Assembly (NCBI RefSeq): GCF_003369915.1
Contig: NC_046677.1
Span: 3,844,001 to 3,908,000 of the forward strand
Direction of reading: 5' to 3'
Source of the DNA: Drosophila miranda
Lineage: Eukaryota > Arthropoda > Insecta > Diptera > Drosophilidae
Length of the DNA: 64,000 nucleotides
Shown: positions 46,116-57,133 of the stretch, in pieces
How positions within the stretch are numbered: the first letter of the stretch is position 1
How the letters are laid out: each line of letters opens with the position of its first letter
Made by a program: the position numbers and the translations under genes
Notes under the pieces: generated by a model
The model's input: only the letters and a program-made list of their open reading frames with translations
Told to the model about the DNA's origin: nothing
Databases searched by the model: none

Positions 46116-46349
46116 CTAATTAACGATTAGTATAGTAAAGATTATATTATGGCTATAGAAACCTACAGTTGCAGATCGAAATTTCTGAATTGTTCCGTTT
46201 CCCTGATCGTTTAAGAATGTTGCCATTGCTGCTCCTGGTTCTGCTACCTTGACAACAATGCCATTCGACTCAAATCCCTTGATCGCCTTTTGCATGCGAA
46301 GCAATGCACTATCGGCACTATCGCGCCCCTTACCCCTGTCCGTTACCAC
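46116..46349 (-). CDS. Possible isolated coding exon
   Basis: On the minus strand an exon-like frame runs from about 46349 to a GTAGGT donor at about 46167. It reads VVTDRGKGRDSADSALLRMQ, then KAIKGFESNGIVVKVAEPGA and AMATFLNDQGNGTIQKFRSA. The composition looks coding and GC-richer than its flanks. It lies just outside the Lim3 block border. I do not recognise the family and cannot find adjoining exons, so it may be a fragment displaced with the rearrangement. Confidence 0.3.
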   Translation of the reverse strand: MVTDRGKGRDSADSALLRMQKAIKGFESNGIVVKVAEPGAAMATFLNDQGNGTIQKFRSATVGFYSHNIIFTILIVN

Positions 46350-46604
46350 ACTTTAATTTAATTGTACAGTATAGCATGGAGAAAATAAATAAATTTAAAA
46401 AAAATATTTAATTTAATAATGGTCATAAGTCAATAAAACTTTGGCAATTTACTCACAGCTTAGCTACGTTAATGGGCACATAAAAACGTAAAAAGGTAAC
46501 GGTTCGTACTGAAATTGCAGAGGTTTTTTTTTGCACAAGCACAATTACACCGCAGAGGCATCTACGTATATACGCATTATGTACCTGAATGATGTCTGAA
46601 TGTA

Positions 46605-47061
46605 CACTACTGGTCAGAATAATAAGAACACGCTTTTGACCTTTTCAATGAACGTAGGGAACAAATTTAATTCACTTTTAGTTTTCCGACCTACAGTAGA
46701 TTATACAAATCTGAAACAAATTAATTTCGCACTTCAAATATATACTTCGTTTGAATCTAAAAAACATAATAAAAAGGTGGTCAAAATAATAAGTACAGCA
46801 AGTCTACAAAACCAAAAACACAATGCGTATCAACATTTTGTATTATTTTCTTGTTATTGGGTTTCAGGAGAATGACTTGGCTTTTTCTCCGAAAAGATTT
46901 AGTTTTCGTTTCGTCGCTCAATAATATTTTATTATTATTTTGACCAAACAAAAAATGCCCATCCAGCAAGACTGTAAGTTTTCCATACATTCAACAAAAT
47001 TCGAGCTATTTCATATCAAATTAGTACGATAAATATGAACTTATTATTTTGACCAGTAGTG
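46605..47061. mobile_element. Tc1/mariner-type MITE, 457 bp
   Basis: Terminal inverted repeats CACTACTGGTCAGAATAATA (left) and TATTATTTTGACCAGTAGTG (right) are flanked by TA on both sides, the target duplication of Tc1/mariner elements. Internal copies of the GGTCAAAATAATAAGTA box (46778 and about 46932) resemble sub-terminal transposase-binding repeats. No transposase frame is present. Confidence 0.82.
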
Positions 47062-47399
47062 TATGTTATTACCATGTATTTGAATTGTTTGACGGTGGTT
47101 TAACAGTTTAGATGCTCAATTATGCAATACCATACTGTACCAGTGGACTGTCATACAAATGGGTTGGAAAATTGTTGTTCCTAAACTCGGCTCGGCACAA
47201 CCAAAACCAAAAGAAGTACTGCAGATAGGAGTGATTATTTCTAATAGATATCATACGCTAAGTGCCGTAAAAATGAAACGAAAGTAAAGCTTGACCATTA
47301 TGTACTAACAAAGAAGAGGTAATACAACATAAAACGGGCGGGGGACGTTGTGAGTCGCTGCTACGGACGCCACTCTACATTTATACACGATACTTGGTC

Positions 47400-47669
47400 A
47401 GTATGGTTCTCCGCCGCCAGAGGGCGCTAAAATTGAACGACAAAGAGTTTGAGAGGGAAAAAGAGAAAATCAGTCAGACCAACATTCCGATCTGATCCAG
47501 ACTCATCAATCTGGTAGATATGATAGGGTAAATTTCTATGATTGTGCGTTTTTCATTTTCTCGTACCCTAAAAATAGAGGATGCGACAGATTTTTGTCTT
47601 TTGTGTGGCGGTAGGTGGCGTGGCACAAATCTAATATACCCCTATACTCATTTTGAGTATCGGGTATAA
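47400..47669 (-). mobile_element. DINE-1-like element
   Basis: It ends with the palindromic box ATACTCATTTTGAGTATCGG followed by GTATA, the reverse of the TATACCCGATACTC start of DINE-1 elements. It shares ACAAAGAGT..GAGAG..AGAAAATCAGTC with the element at 50.26-50.62 kb. Non-coding. Confidence 0.6.
47414..47427 (+). promoter_or_regulatory. CTCF-like motif, forward
   Basis: CCGCCAGAGGGCGC fits the CTCF consensus. The exact reverse complement lies at 49063-49076, so the two point towards each other across the protease signal-peptide exon. It lies in or beside a DINE-1-like element; occupancy is not shown by sequence. Confidence 0.4.
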
Positions 47670-48120
47670 AAAGAGGAAATACAACATAAAATTACAAAGC
47701 CATTAGCCATACGTTTGTACTACTGCACACACAAATGTACATACAAGTATAAAACAATTTAATGTGCGTTTGTCGCGCTCGTTTTCCTGCTTGAAAAACT
47801 GGAACCATCCGGCCAGAGCCAGCCGGCTGAAGTTTGGTCAGTGAAAGGCAGCGGCTTATCAAACCCCACTGATCACATCAACATTTTATTATTGCCTAAA
47901 AATAAAATACGAATTCGTATGCCAAAAGTGGAAGAAAGTTTAGGCTAGGCACCAAGTACTCCCTGAAATAAATAGACTAACTATCAGTCCTCTTAGTATA
48001 GTGTACTCGCCTTAGACATCCGGCTAACTCTAATAGTTTAAAGTTTGTCAATTCGTCTTGAAAGAATTTAATAATTCTATTTCTTCTAGCATTTAAGTGA
48101 CAGGCCTGGCAGCTCAGAAA

Positions 48121-48173
48121 GGCGCAGAAGGGCGCAGAAGGGCGCAGAAGGGCGCAGAAGGGCGCAGAAGGGG
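48121..48173 (+). repeat. Tandem decamer repeat
   Basis: GGCGCAGAAG is repeated about five times without change, about 420 bp upstream of the protease homologue's first exon. Confidence 0.9.
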
Positions 48174-48594
48174 CTAATGCGACTAGGCAGTCATTTTTGG
48201 TATTTACCTGATGTGTGCATCGGGTAAATCACATTTGAATTGTTCGTAATGAATTGTAGTGCAGCAGAATAGAAAACAAATGAAATGAAATTCCAATCTG
48301 GAAATGAGACCATATAACATATGTACATATGTATCAGTTAATAACCGCAGACAGACGACCAGTAGAGGGGCAGTAGCCGCGGCTATATGTACATATGTAT
48401 GTGTCACACACACACACGCGCACGCATATGTAAGTAGGGTATATTTTCATTTTCATTTGGCCAGATCGCTCCGCTTAGTTGAAAAAGTTTAGTTCACCTG
48501 CACGGTTCGAATGAACGGAAACCAAAAGTTCTGGGCCACACCACAGATAAAAATACAGTGCGCGAATAATTAGCAAGTGTTTCCAAGTGTTAAA

Positions 48595-51500
48595 ATGCAG
48601 TCATTATTTTTATTTCTCATAGTTTGCCAAATCTTGGCAGGCGCTCGAACGGAATCCGGGGAATTCGGTAGGACTAAAAATTGTTTTTACGCTTAGAAGT
48701 CGGAGTTATACCCGGCACTCGAAGAGTTTAGAGATAAATAAAGTGTAACACCCCACCCAGAATGAGGCGTTTCCGATCGTATAAGGAATATAAATATGTA
48801 GAGCATATTATATTATACATATAGTCTCAGACCATATGTAGAGCAACAATATACCAATGAAACAGGAGTATTTCCCTAAAGACGAAAATCTGGGGCATCG
48901 CCCATTTTGAAGTTACAAGAAAACCAAAAAAGCAGAATCATTGAAAATCCAGCAATAAATATCTAGCTGATTGCCGAATGTCGATCAAATCAGATTATTA
49001 TTATAGTCTGAATGAACAAATCAATTTGCAGCCTGTACACTTCCACGCGCCACGTGTAGTGTGCGCCCTCTGGCGGAGGGTAGTGATACGTATAAAATCA
49101 TATATTGAATACAAAAATAGTTCTTAGGCTCACATGTTCCTTTCCTCTTTCGTCGAAAAAACATAGCAACTCGCCGTCATGCCGAAAAAACAGTTCCCCT
49201 CTCTTTTGTCGAAAGAACGGTTTTTCGCAGGAAAACATAGAATCTCGCCGTCTCGCCGAAAAAAACTGTTCCTCTTTCGGCGATAAACATAGCAACTCGC
49301 CATCTTTCCGAAAAACATTGCATCTCACCATTTGCTCTTGCGTTCGACCGATCGTTTATCATCTAAAGTCGAAATCTTTTTGGCTAGCTACATTTCATCA
49401 GATGGCTCTGAAAGTCGGCTTCAAATGTCCTTGCTTCAAATATCCTCCGGTTCAAGGCATATCGGTATGTGGCATATTTCAGACACTTTATGCATTCTTC
49501 TAAACATTTGCTGGGGTACACAGAATGATGCAAATGGATCATGGATTGAACGTATATTTTTTTTATTTATTAAAAATTTAAAAGTTTTCTTTCGAAATTT
49601 CCTCCAACAATTACTTTCTCAGTGGCGCCACATTCGTGAAAACTATACGTAGTTCGCACGTAATTGCTGCAGAAATATAAGTCAATAGTACGAGGGATAC
49701 TTTTTTTCCGTACGTTTCAAAAATAATTGAACTGTTGCCGATAGGGACCAAAGTGTTTTCCGTGCTACTTGCCAATAGATGGCGCTAAATATCAGACTCT
49801 AATTAATAAGGAAATCGCCACAAGAATGTTTGGGAAAAAACAAGAATTTTCGATTCTGTCCCTCATAAAATTATTTTAAAGAAACTACACCTAATTATGT
49901 TTTTACACGGTAGATTGGTTCCGGAAAAACCCGTGTAAAAAAAACCCCTGAAAAAAAGACATCGTATCTCTAAAACATTTTAAAATTACGCAAAAATTAG
50001 GAAACGGAAAAACAAATTTTCGTATTAAACATGTCTATTGCAAAATGTAACCCCCTTAAATTTCCAAAAAAAAGGGAATTCCCCTAAATTTTTGCTATCT
50101 ACCAGTAAATTTCTTTGTATAACAAATAAAGAAACAAATATCTACATATTCTCTCTATGCTCATTCTTGTTTTCGTTTGGTTTCTAGATGTTTGTGAGTT
50201 GTGTGCTTTTTTATCTATTTGTGTTGTGTTATTTTGAACCGTAGTAAAGGGAAACGAGGGGGAGACCTGCAGACCTGCTAATATTAAACGACACGACAAA
50301 GAGTCCGTGCGAGAGAGACAGAAAATCAGTCTGAGCGTGTCGTCGGATGCTGCGTAGCCACTGAAAATTGTTCCTTTTGCCTATAAAAATTATCTTCAAT
50401 ATTGTGGATGAAGGGGGCGGAAGGGGCGGTGCGAAGTTTTGAAATACAGAAGTCCGGATCTAAAATGTCGTTGCTCTAGCTCTTATAGTCTTTGAGCACT
50501 GGGCGCTGATAGGGACGGACAGACAGGGCTCAATCGACTCGGCAACGATTCCTTCTGGGCGTTACACACATCCATTTTCACCACAAATATAATATACTCA
50601 TTTTGAGTATCGGGTATACCAAGACCGTGTGAAGGGGGGGAAAAAATCATGGTTTTGAGTTGAACAGTTGGAAAAACTAACATTTATTGATTCTTCCAAC
50701 ATTCTAGAGAAACTACTGATCCCCGTAAGCTACGTACAAAGCAAAGCGAGCAAAGCAAAACCAGAGAATGAGACGACTGTACACTCGTTAATCGCTCGCT
50801 CCTACTACCAAGAGAACAGCCAGTCCGAGTGCTCCGTGGGAACGGAATGCACGCCGCTGCACGACTGTACGGCCCTGATTTACGAGGTGGCCAGGAGCTG
50901 TTATTACGGCGATAAGTCGCTATACTGTGGGGGTGCTGCCGAGGAGATGCCGTACGTCTGCTGTCCGAGCAGTCCGCTGGAGAAGAACCAGGTGTGTGGC
51001 AAGTCTCTGGTGCAGGGACACTTTTACAAGGGACTGGGCTCGTATCCGTTCGTGGCGCGCATTGGATTCAAGCGTAAGTTTCAGTGGCAGTGGCACCTGA
51101 TGAAACCTGATGAAACCTGATGATTCGAGTAGCCATGATGTGCGCTTATTTCAGATGTCAATACGGGAGCCTTTGCCTATCCATGTGCTGGGGCTGTCAT
51201 CGCGCGCCGTGTCATCCTGACGGCCGCCCACTGTGCGCTGGCCAAGGCCGATGGGCATCGACTGTAAGTGGGTCACAGACTCCAGTGGCAGCCGGATGGA
51301 CTCGTACTTATCGGATCTAATCGACTTTCACTCGACTCTTGCAGGTCGTCAGTGCGCGTGGGCGAGTACGACACCTCCAGCGATCCGGACTGCGCCAACA
51401 CCGGATTCTGCGCTCCACGCTCCGTGAATCATGCCATCAGCCATGTGATCGTCCATCCAGACTACAAGCAAGGCAGCTACCATCATGACATTGCCCTCCT

Positions 51501-53063
51501 GGTACTCAAAACGCCGCTCAACTACTCGGGTAAGTGCCAATAAGAGGCATAGCGATAGAGGAGTATTCGTAAATGGGGTCCCAGGGGGCGGTTCCGCATG
51601 GCAGTGTCAACGTTAATTAAAAATCGTTTTGTTCTGTCATCTCTACATCCACTCGCTCCAAGTTCACAAATGTCGACCATGCTCCATGTTTACCCTCCAT
51701 CTGGGTCGCATGTCGCTAATTTAAGGTTAGGATCCCATCCCCCACAAGAGGGGACTGGACTGGGTCTGGCTTACTGGTTACTGGTTGCTGTTGATCGCTT
51801 TATTGGGCGGCGTTGGGCTTTGGTGCGTTCTTGCTGTTGCAGCTAATGACTTGAGCGCGACCTGGGCAATGGTCAGCTTTGATTGTCAGCTTTTAGATTC
51901 GGCTCAATGGCTACGAACTTTGGATTCAAGATTCTGCATAGCTTTACGATAAATTGTAGAACATGGAAGGAGACCTGAAGCTCAAGCCAGTTCATTTTCT
52001 AAGTGGCTGTAATGTAATTCATTATACTTTCTAATCAATCATCGATCGATCATGGCTGCAGAAAAAGAGGGAAATTCGTAGGACTTGTAGACCGAGATCT
52101 TTTTCAGCAACAACGCAAGAATACATTACATTAATAATTCGTTCCATTGAGATCTTTTTGAGAACTGTTGCTTGATACTTTTAAATTGTTGGTTGCCGAC
52201 CGAAAGATTGGCCTTAACCGAAACGTGATGATGAAAGCGCAAAACTTTATGGCAGTCACTCCAAAAATATCACAACAAATAAGAGTCGTTACAGACACTG
52301 GACTCAAGATCCGAAGATCCGAAGATCCGAAGATCCGAAATCGATTGGCTAATTGCAAGGTGTCCACGTCGCAAGCAACACATTATGTGCGAACCAAATT
52401 GGGCGTTACCCAGATGGCCGGCCAACTTGTTCTTGGTTACCCTTACTGCTTTATAATGACCAATAAAAGAACGTGAGCCGAACACGGGATTAATCAATGG
52501 GTCATGGCATGCAACAATGTTGCTACAGCAGCCGGACTTAAGATTAATAGCAGCCCTCCCTCCCATTTATATGTATTCTCGGTAGTGGCCACACAGCCGA
52601 TCTGTCTGCAGAAGACACGCGCCAACCTGGTGGTGGGGAAGCGGGCGACCATCGCCGGATGGGGCAAGATTTCCACGGCGAGCATTCGCCAGCCTGAGAT
52701 GACACATCTGGATGTGCCGCTGACCAGCTGGGACCTCTGTCTGCGCAACTATGGCTCTACTGGCGCCCTCGAGTCTCCCAATTCGATTGAAGGACAATGG
52801 ATGTGCGCCGGCGGCGAGGGCAAGGATGTTTGCCAGGGCTTTGGCGGAGCGCCCCTGTTCATACAGGAGAACGGAATCTTCTCACAGGTACACAATTCAC
52901 AGGTGAATTGTACTTCATTGGAATTGCAAGCTAACAGTCCCTTCCACAGATTGGCATTATGTCCTTCGGCTCTGACAATTGCGGCGGACTGCGCATACCA
53001 AGCGTTTATACGTCGGTGGCTCATTTCGCCGAGTGGATACACGACAACACGCCGCCTGAATAA
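48595..53063 (+). CDS. CLIP-domain serine protease homologue (non-catalytic), complete copy
   Basis: Exons 48595-48667, 50708-51073, 51155-51263, 51345-51529, 52586-52887 and 52950-53063 keep phase throughout and give 382 residues. Exon 1 is a signal peptide (MQSLFLFLIVCQILAGARTE). Exon 2 holds a CLIP domain (CSVGTEC..CTALIYEVARSCYYG..VCC). The trypsin-like fold keeps His (LTAAHC) and Asp (YHHDIALL). The usual GDSGGP is GFGGAP, so the nucleophile Ser is lost and it should not cleave peptides. Such homologues act as cofactors or decoys in melanisation, Toll or adhesion cascades. Intron 1 (2 kb) is full of repeats. It lies tail to tail with Lim3. The exact fly orthologue is not recognised. Confidence 0.85.
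49063..49076 (-). promoter_or_regulatory. CTCF-like motif, reverse
   Basis: GCGCCCTCTGGCGG is the reverse complement of the motif at 47414. A shorter AGATGGCGCT match to the Drosophila CTCF core lies nearby at about 49777-49786, inside the same intron. Confidence 0.4.
49130..49345. repeat. Degenerate tandem repeat in protease intron 1
   Basis: The core ACATAGCAACTCGCCGTC, followed by a CCGAAAAAACNGTTCC-type box, recurs three to four times with drift (about 49160, 49223, 49288 and 49320). Spacing is irregular. The pattern keeps a frame open on both strands, which explains the spurious ORFs here. Confidence 0.6.
49895..50240 (+). repeat. Repeat R2, copy 1 (protease intron 1)
   Basis: It begins with TTTTTACACGGTAGATTGGT and soon reaches CCCGTGTAAAA, forming a terminal hairpin (TTTACACGG/CCGTGTAAA). 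It ends in TTTTTATCTATTTGTGTTGT. The same ordered features recur at 53405-53690. Confidence 0.6.
50260..50618 (-). mobile_element. DINE-1 element in protease intron 1
   Basis: Read in reverse, it starts TATACCCGATACTCAAAATG. It continues with GTAACGCCCAGAAGGAAT, GAGTCGATTGAGCCCTGTCT and GACTATAAGAGCTAGAGCAA, the characteristic INE-1/DINE-1 body. It lies 90 bp upstream of the CLIP exon acceptor. Confidence 0.85.
51130..52987 (+). repeat. Inverted duplicate block P, right arm
   Basis: This is the source-like arm. It covers protease introns 2-5, exons 3-5 and the first part of exon 6, and is mirrored at 39510-41368. A run of four (GATCCGAA) units at about 52308-52340 is present in both arms with the same copy number. 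Confidence 0.85.
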
Positions 53064-53265
53064 GCTCCTTTCACATGATGTAAATGGTGTTAATGTTAAA
53101 TGTTCATGTAAATATAATACGACATATATGTACCAATTTTTTGTACCTACTTGCCCCATTACAAAACATTACAAATGGTTATATTTTGATTCTGTATAAA
53201 CTTGAGAATGTGACCAAGCAAAATAGTTTTGTGTAGGGCTTTGGTTTATCTAAATTATCTAAACC

Positions 53266-53271
53266 AATAAA
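53266..53271 (+). terminator. Candidate poly(A) signal of the protease homologue
   Basis: AATAAA lies about 200 bp after the stop codon at 53061-53063, in an AT-rich stretch with a second overlapping AATAAA. Confidence 0.5.
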
Positions 53272-53404
53272 AATAAATAATTATCTAAATAAAAATTATC
53301 TTATTTTATTTTTGAATTTGTTTAATCGAAATGTACTCGATAGGTTTTATTTCTACATGACTTTGCATGTACACCCAAAAATATGCTAAGAAATCGCACT
53401 TCAA

Positions 53405-53690
53405 CATGACTTTTACACGTTAGATTGATTCCTGAAAAAACTGTGTAAAATAGGTGATTGGATAAAACCTGTTAAAATTAGGGAAGAAAATGACACGTTG
53501 GAAAAACCAAATTTGAGTATAAAAAATTTGACCAGTAAATTTGCTTGTATATGCTTGTTATGTATACGCAAAAAACGAAAGAGAAACAAATATTTCTAGC
53601 TGCTTGGGAGGTGAGTGCGTGTTTTTATCTATTTGTGTTGTGTTATCGTGACATATACAATTTTTTTTTATTTTTAATCTGTACAAAAAC
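53405..53690 (+). repeat. Repeat R2, copy 2
   Basis: It starts TTTTACACGTTAGATTGATT and shares the hairpin and the TTTTTATCTATTTGTGTTGT end with the copy at 49895. It interrupts block L here but not in the left arm, as expected of a mobile insertion. Confidence 0.6.
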
Positions 53691-55488
53691 AGAATTAGTC
53701 CGTTTTAGGTCAAGCAGTGGACGTGGCGCCACCAATGAAATTTTACATGTTTTAGCAGTAAGATAATAGATGTCGCGTTTGCTCCGTAGCGCCATTTAAG
53801 TTCATTTGTGTAGGCTTCGAACTAAAAGAAAACTGAGCTCTCGATTATCGATTCACCGCACAGTGGAATGACAAAAAAAATCGGGTTTTACAAATTATGA
53901 TCTTAAAGAAAATTTTGAATTTAAAACATTTAAAAAATCCTTTTATTTGGCGTACTTTTAAAAGAAGCCAAAAAAAATAAAAATTGAAATTCATTATTGT
54001 CACTGTGCAGTTAGGATACACCATTGTTGCAAAAGTTGACTTCTTATATTTTTTAATTTTTACCAGCATCTTTGTATTCTTGGTGCTATTTTTCAGCTGG
54101 CTTGTCAGTTTTAATTGTCTGGCCTTAAAGACACATATTTTGGTATCCCGTCGTTAAGTGTAGCACAAAATTTGTACTCTTTTGTATAGCTGTATAATCT
54201 GGACGTTGATATGCAATGCATCTTTAAAATGGCGATGCAATTAGGTGCAGCAAGATAAAGTGGACCGTGTGACACCAGCAGAAGGCTGTTACTCGCAGAT
54301 ACCTTGCAAATCACAATCTACAAATAATTACTATTCGATAGTACATACCTCAGAAAATATAGAAACATTTTTTCACTTCACAATCTGCGTAGCGTAGCTA
54401 AAAGTTTTTGAATGAAAAATAAAAAAAAAAACCAAACTTTAATCGCTTGGAATCTACTTAGGTAGATTCCGCCAAAAAAGTTTTTGAAATTCCGCATTTC
54501 ACAATTCGAACAAAATTGTTTGATTAACTGTAATTAAACTCGGTAATTAACAAATTTTGTGTCTTTATTCTTATGTGTCAAATAGTAATTTATTTCATCG
54601 CATTCGTTTTATCATTTGTTTTACGTAGTTGCTTTTTTACTGACATTTCTATTCTGTTTAAATATTTTTCGTTTTTGGGTTTAGATATAAATACGACATC
54701 ACGTTTTCGTAATTGATATTTCTCCTATGCAATTTTGTTGTATTCCTATATAAAGCAATAAATAACTTGTTTTGGGCTCGAGTCTTACATACGTATGCAT
54801 ATTTCGCTCTACTACCCTACTCCGCATTTGTTTGACGCTATCGCTATACAGACTTAATTTAATTTAAAATTCAGTTTTAGAGTTCATTCAATATACACAA
54901 ATATACATTATTTACAATTAAATATCAGGGCTACAATGGTAAATGATAGAGCGGCTTTCCAAGATGTGATGTAATTAAGCTTTAAGGTAAGTACCAATAC
55001 GTATTCTGTGTTCAGTTCACCGATGCCGATGACCAAGTAAAGGAAATGAATTATTTTGAGCAAATTTTGTAAGGGTTTTGTTTATCTAAAATAAACAAAT
55101 AAGGCTTTAAGGGTTATGCCATGTGGGGCGACTCGGACCCCATCAACAGATGTCCTGCGTACCCAAAAAGTTGAGAGATGCTTCTTGCTTTTGTTAATTT
55201 TAGAACTATGTAATTGATATTTATGTTTCGCTCTTGATCAGGATCTGTATGCCGATCACGAATCGGAATATAAAGACGCACCCAAATGGCATTAACTTGA
55301 AATCTACAATCTTAACTCAGCCGCGTTGCCACATCTCCTGACTCACTCCCGTTAACCGATTAGCTTCGCTGTCGCTGTTACTGAGAGCTTTCAACATGGC
55401 GCTGCTACAGCTTCTGTTGTTGTTGCTGGGCAGAGAGAAGAAGACTGCGGGACTGCATCTCAAAATAACGCAAAAGCAGATTTGAGTA

Positions 55489-57133
55489 TCAGTAATGTAC
55501 GCTTGGCGTTCCGGGGTTTGCGTTGGTGACATTCGCACTGGCTCCAGCACTGCCGCTGCCTCCGTTGTTGTTGCTGTTGTTGTTGTTGTTGTTGTTGTTG
55601 TTGCTGTTGCTGGTGTTATTGTTGCTGGTGTTGTTGGTACTGGCCGAGTCGCCCAGCCACGAATCGGGACTCGGCGGAAAGTCAGGATAGCCCTGTTCGG
55701 GGCTCGAGTCGTTGCTCAGGTCCGAGACGTTGTTGCTACTGTGCAGGCGGTGATGTGACTTGCTGGCGTGCAGAGTAGAGCCCGTCGCATGATCTGTGCC
55801 GGGATTCGGAGAACACACGTTAGACACAGACTGGGGACTCCTCTCTTTTCTGTTTTCGTAGAGAAAGCACGCGAGCCACTCACCTATATTGGTGTACACA
55901 ATATTGTCTGGATAGGAGCCAAACGTATGGCTCTGGCCGACTGGCGGCGGCGAGCGACTGCTCGGCGGGTACTGTGACGGACTAGAGCTCCCATGCATGT
56001 AGGAGCCACGTATGCTGTGCGGTGAGGCGCCCTCATCCAGGCCCAAATTGACGGTGCTGTAGCTGTCGTTGCTTAGATCTGTTCCGAGGACACGGCCAAT
56101 GATACCAATGACTTATTCTGCTATCAGGCAGAGCACAAACTTACCATGATGACTGAAGCTGTCATAGTCGACCTTTAGCTCATCCTTGTCGAGGAATTTG
56201 TCAGTGCGTGGCGAACAGTTCCCCTTCATGGAGCGGAAGTACTGACTCCATCGGGTGCGTCCCGCATCCTTTTTCAGTCGCTTCTCCTTGGCCCGCCTGT
56301 AATGTTGTTAGAAAATGCAACTAAGGTTAGTGCCGTTACCACTTAAGAGTGTCTGACAGATAGACACCTACCTGTTTTGGAACCAGACCTGGACCACCCG
56401 CATATCTAGGCCCGTGTCCTGCGACAGCTGCTCCCGAACGTGTCGGGCGGGCTTGGGGCTGTTGTTGTAGGCGGTCTTCAGCGTCTCCAGCTGCTTGGCG
56501 GTGATTGTGGTGCGGGGACGCTTGTTCGGCTGATCGCCGTCCAGAGAGCCATCCAGGTAGAGACCTGCAATTTATCCAAGAATCAAGTCTAGCCATTGCC
56601 TTCTGCCAAGGATCTCTCACGTCACGCACCCTTTGCCTTGGCCTCCTCGTAATCGCGCTTGCAGATGAGCTTGCGGTCCTCCATCAGATAGAATTCGTCA
56701 CCCGTGTTGAGAGTGCGGGAGCACATCGCGCACAGGAAGCACTGCAGATGATAGACGTTGTCCTGGGCCCGGCGCACCACCTGCGTTGGCGGTATGCCCA
56801 TATCACAAGCGGAACACTTTGTACCGTACCGTCTGTTCGACCCAAACATTGGCAATGGGGCAAGGGGAGATTTTTCATTAAACCGGCGACGCTTCAACTA
56901 GGGGATGTCCCTTCAGCCCCTCCAGCCACTCCGGCTGGCATTAGAGAAATTTACTTACTTGAAAAAGTCCTCCTTGCAGAAAAGCTGACCGTTGCGGGCG
57001 AAGCACTTGTCGTTGAGTTGGCCGTGGCACTCGCTGCACTGGAGGCACTTGGCGTGCCACGTCCGCTCCAGCACCTTCAGGATGAATCGGTCCAAGATAA
57101 GTTCGTGGCAGCCGCCGCACTTTGGTATCGTGG
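55489..57133 (-). CDS. Lim3: Lim3 (LHX3/4-type LIM-homeobox), right copy
   Basis: Exons 56959-57133, 56630-56832, 56372-56564, 56145-56296, 55884-56078 and 55489-55793 give about 407 residues. Both LIM domains, the homeodomain and all splice sites are as in the left copy. I find only two protein differences: Q for L in the [10 protein letters not shown] stretch, and an Asn run shorter by two residues. This copy is followed on its 5' side by more than 6 kb of non-coding DNA that could hold the upstream exons and enhancers, so it is the better candidate for the working gene. The first exon in view starts in phase 1, so the N-terminus must be coded elsewhere. Confidence 0.9.
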
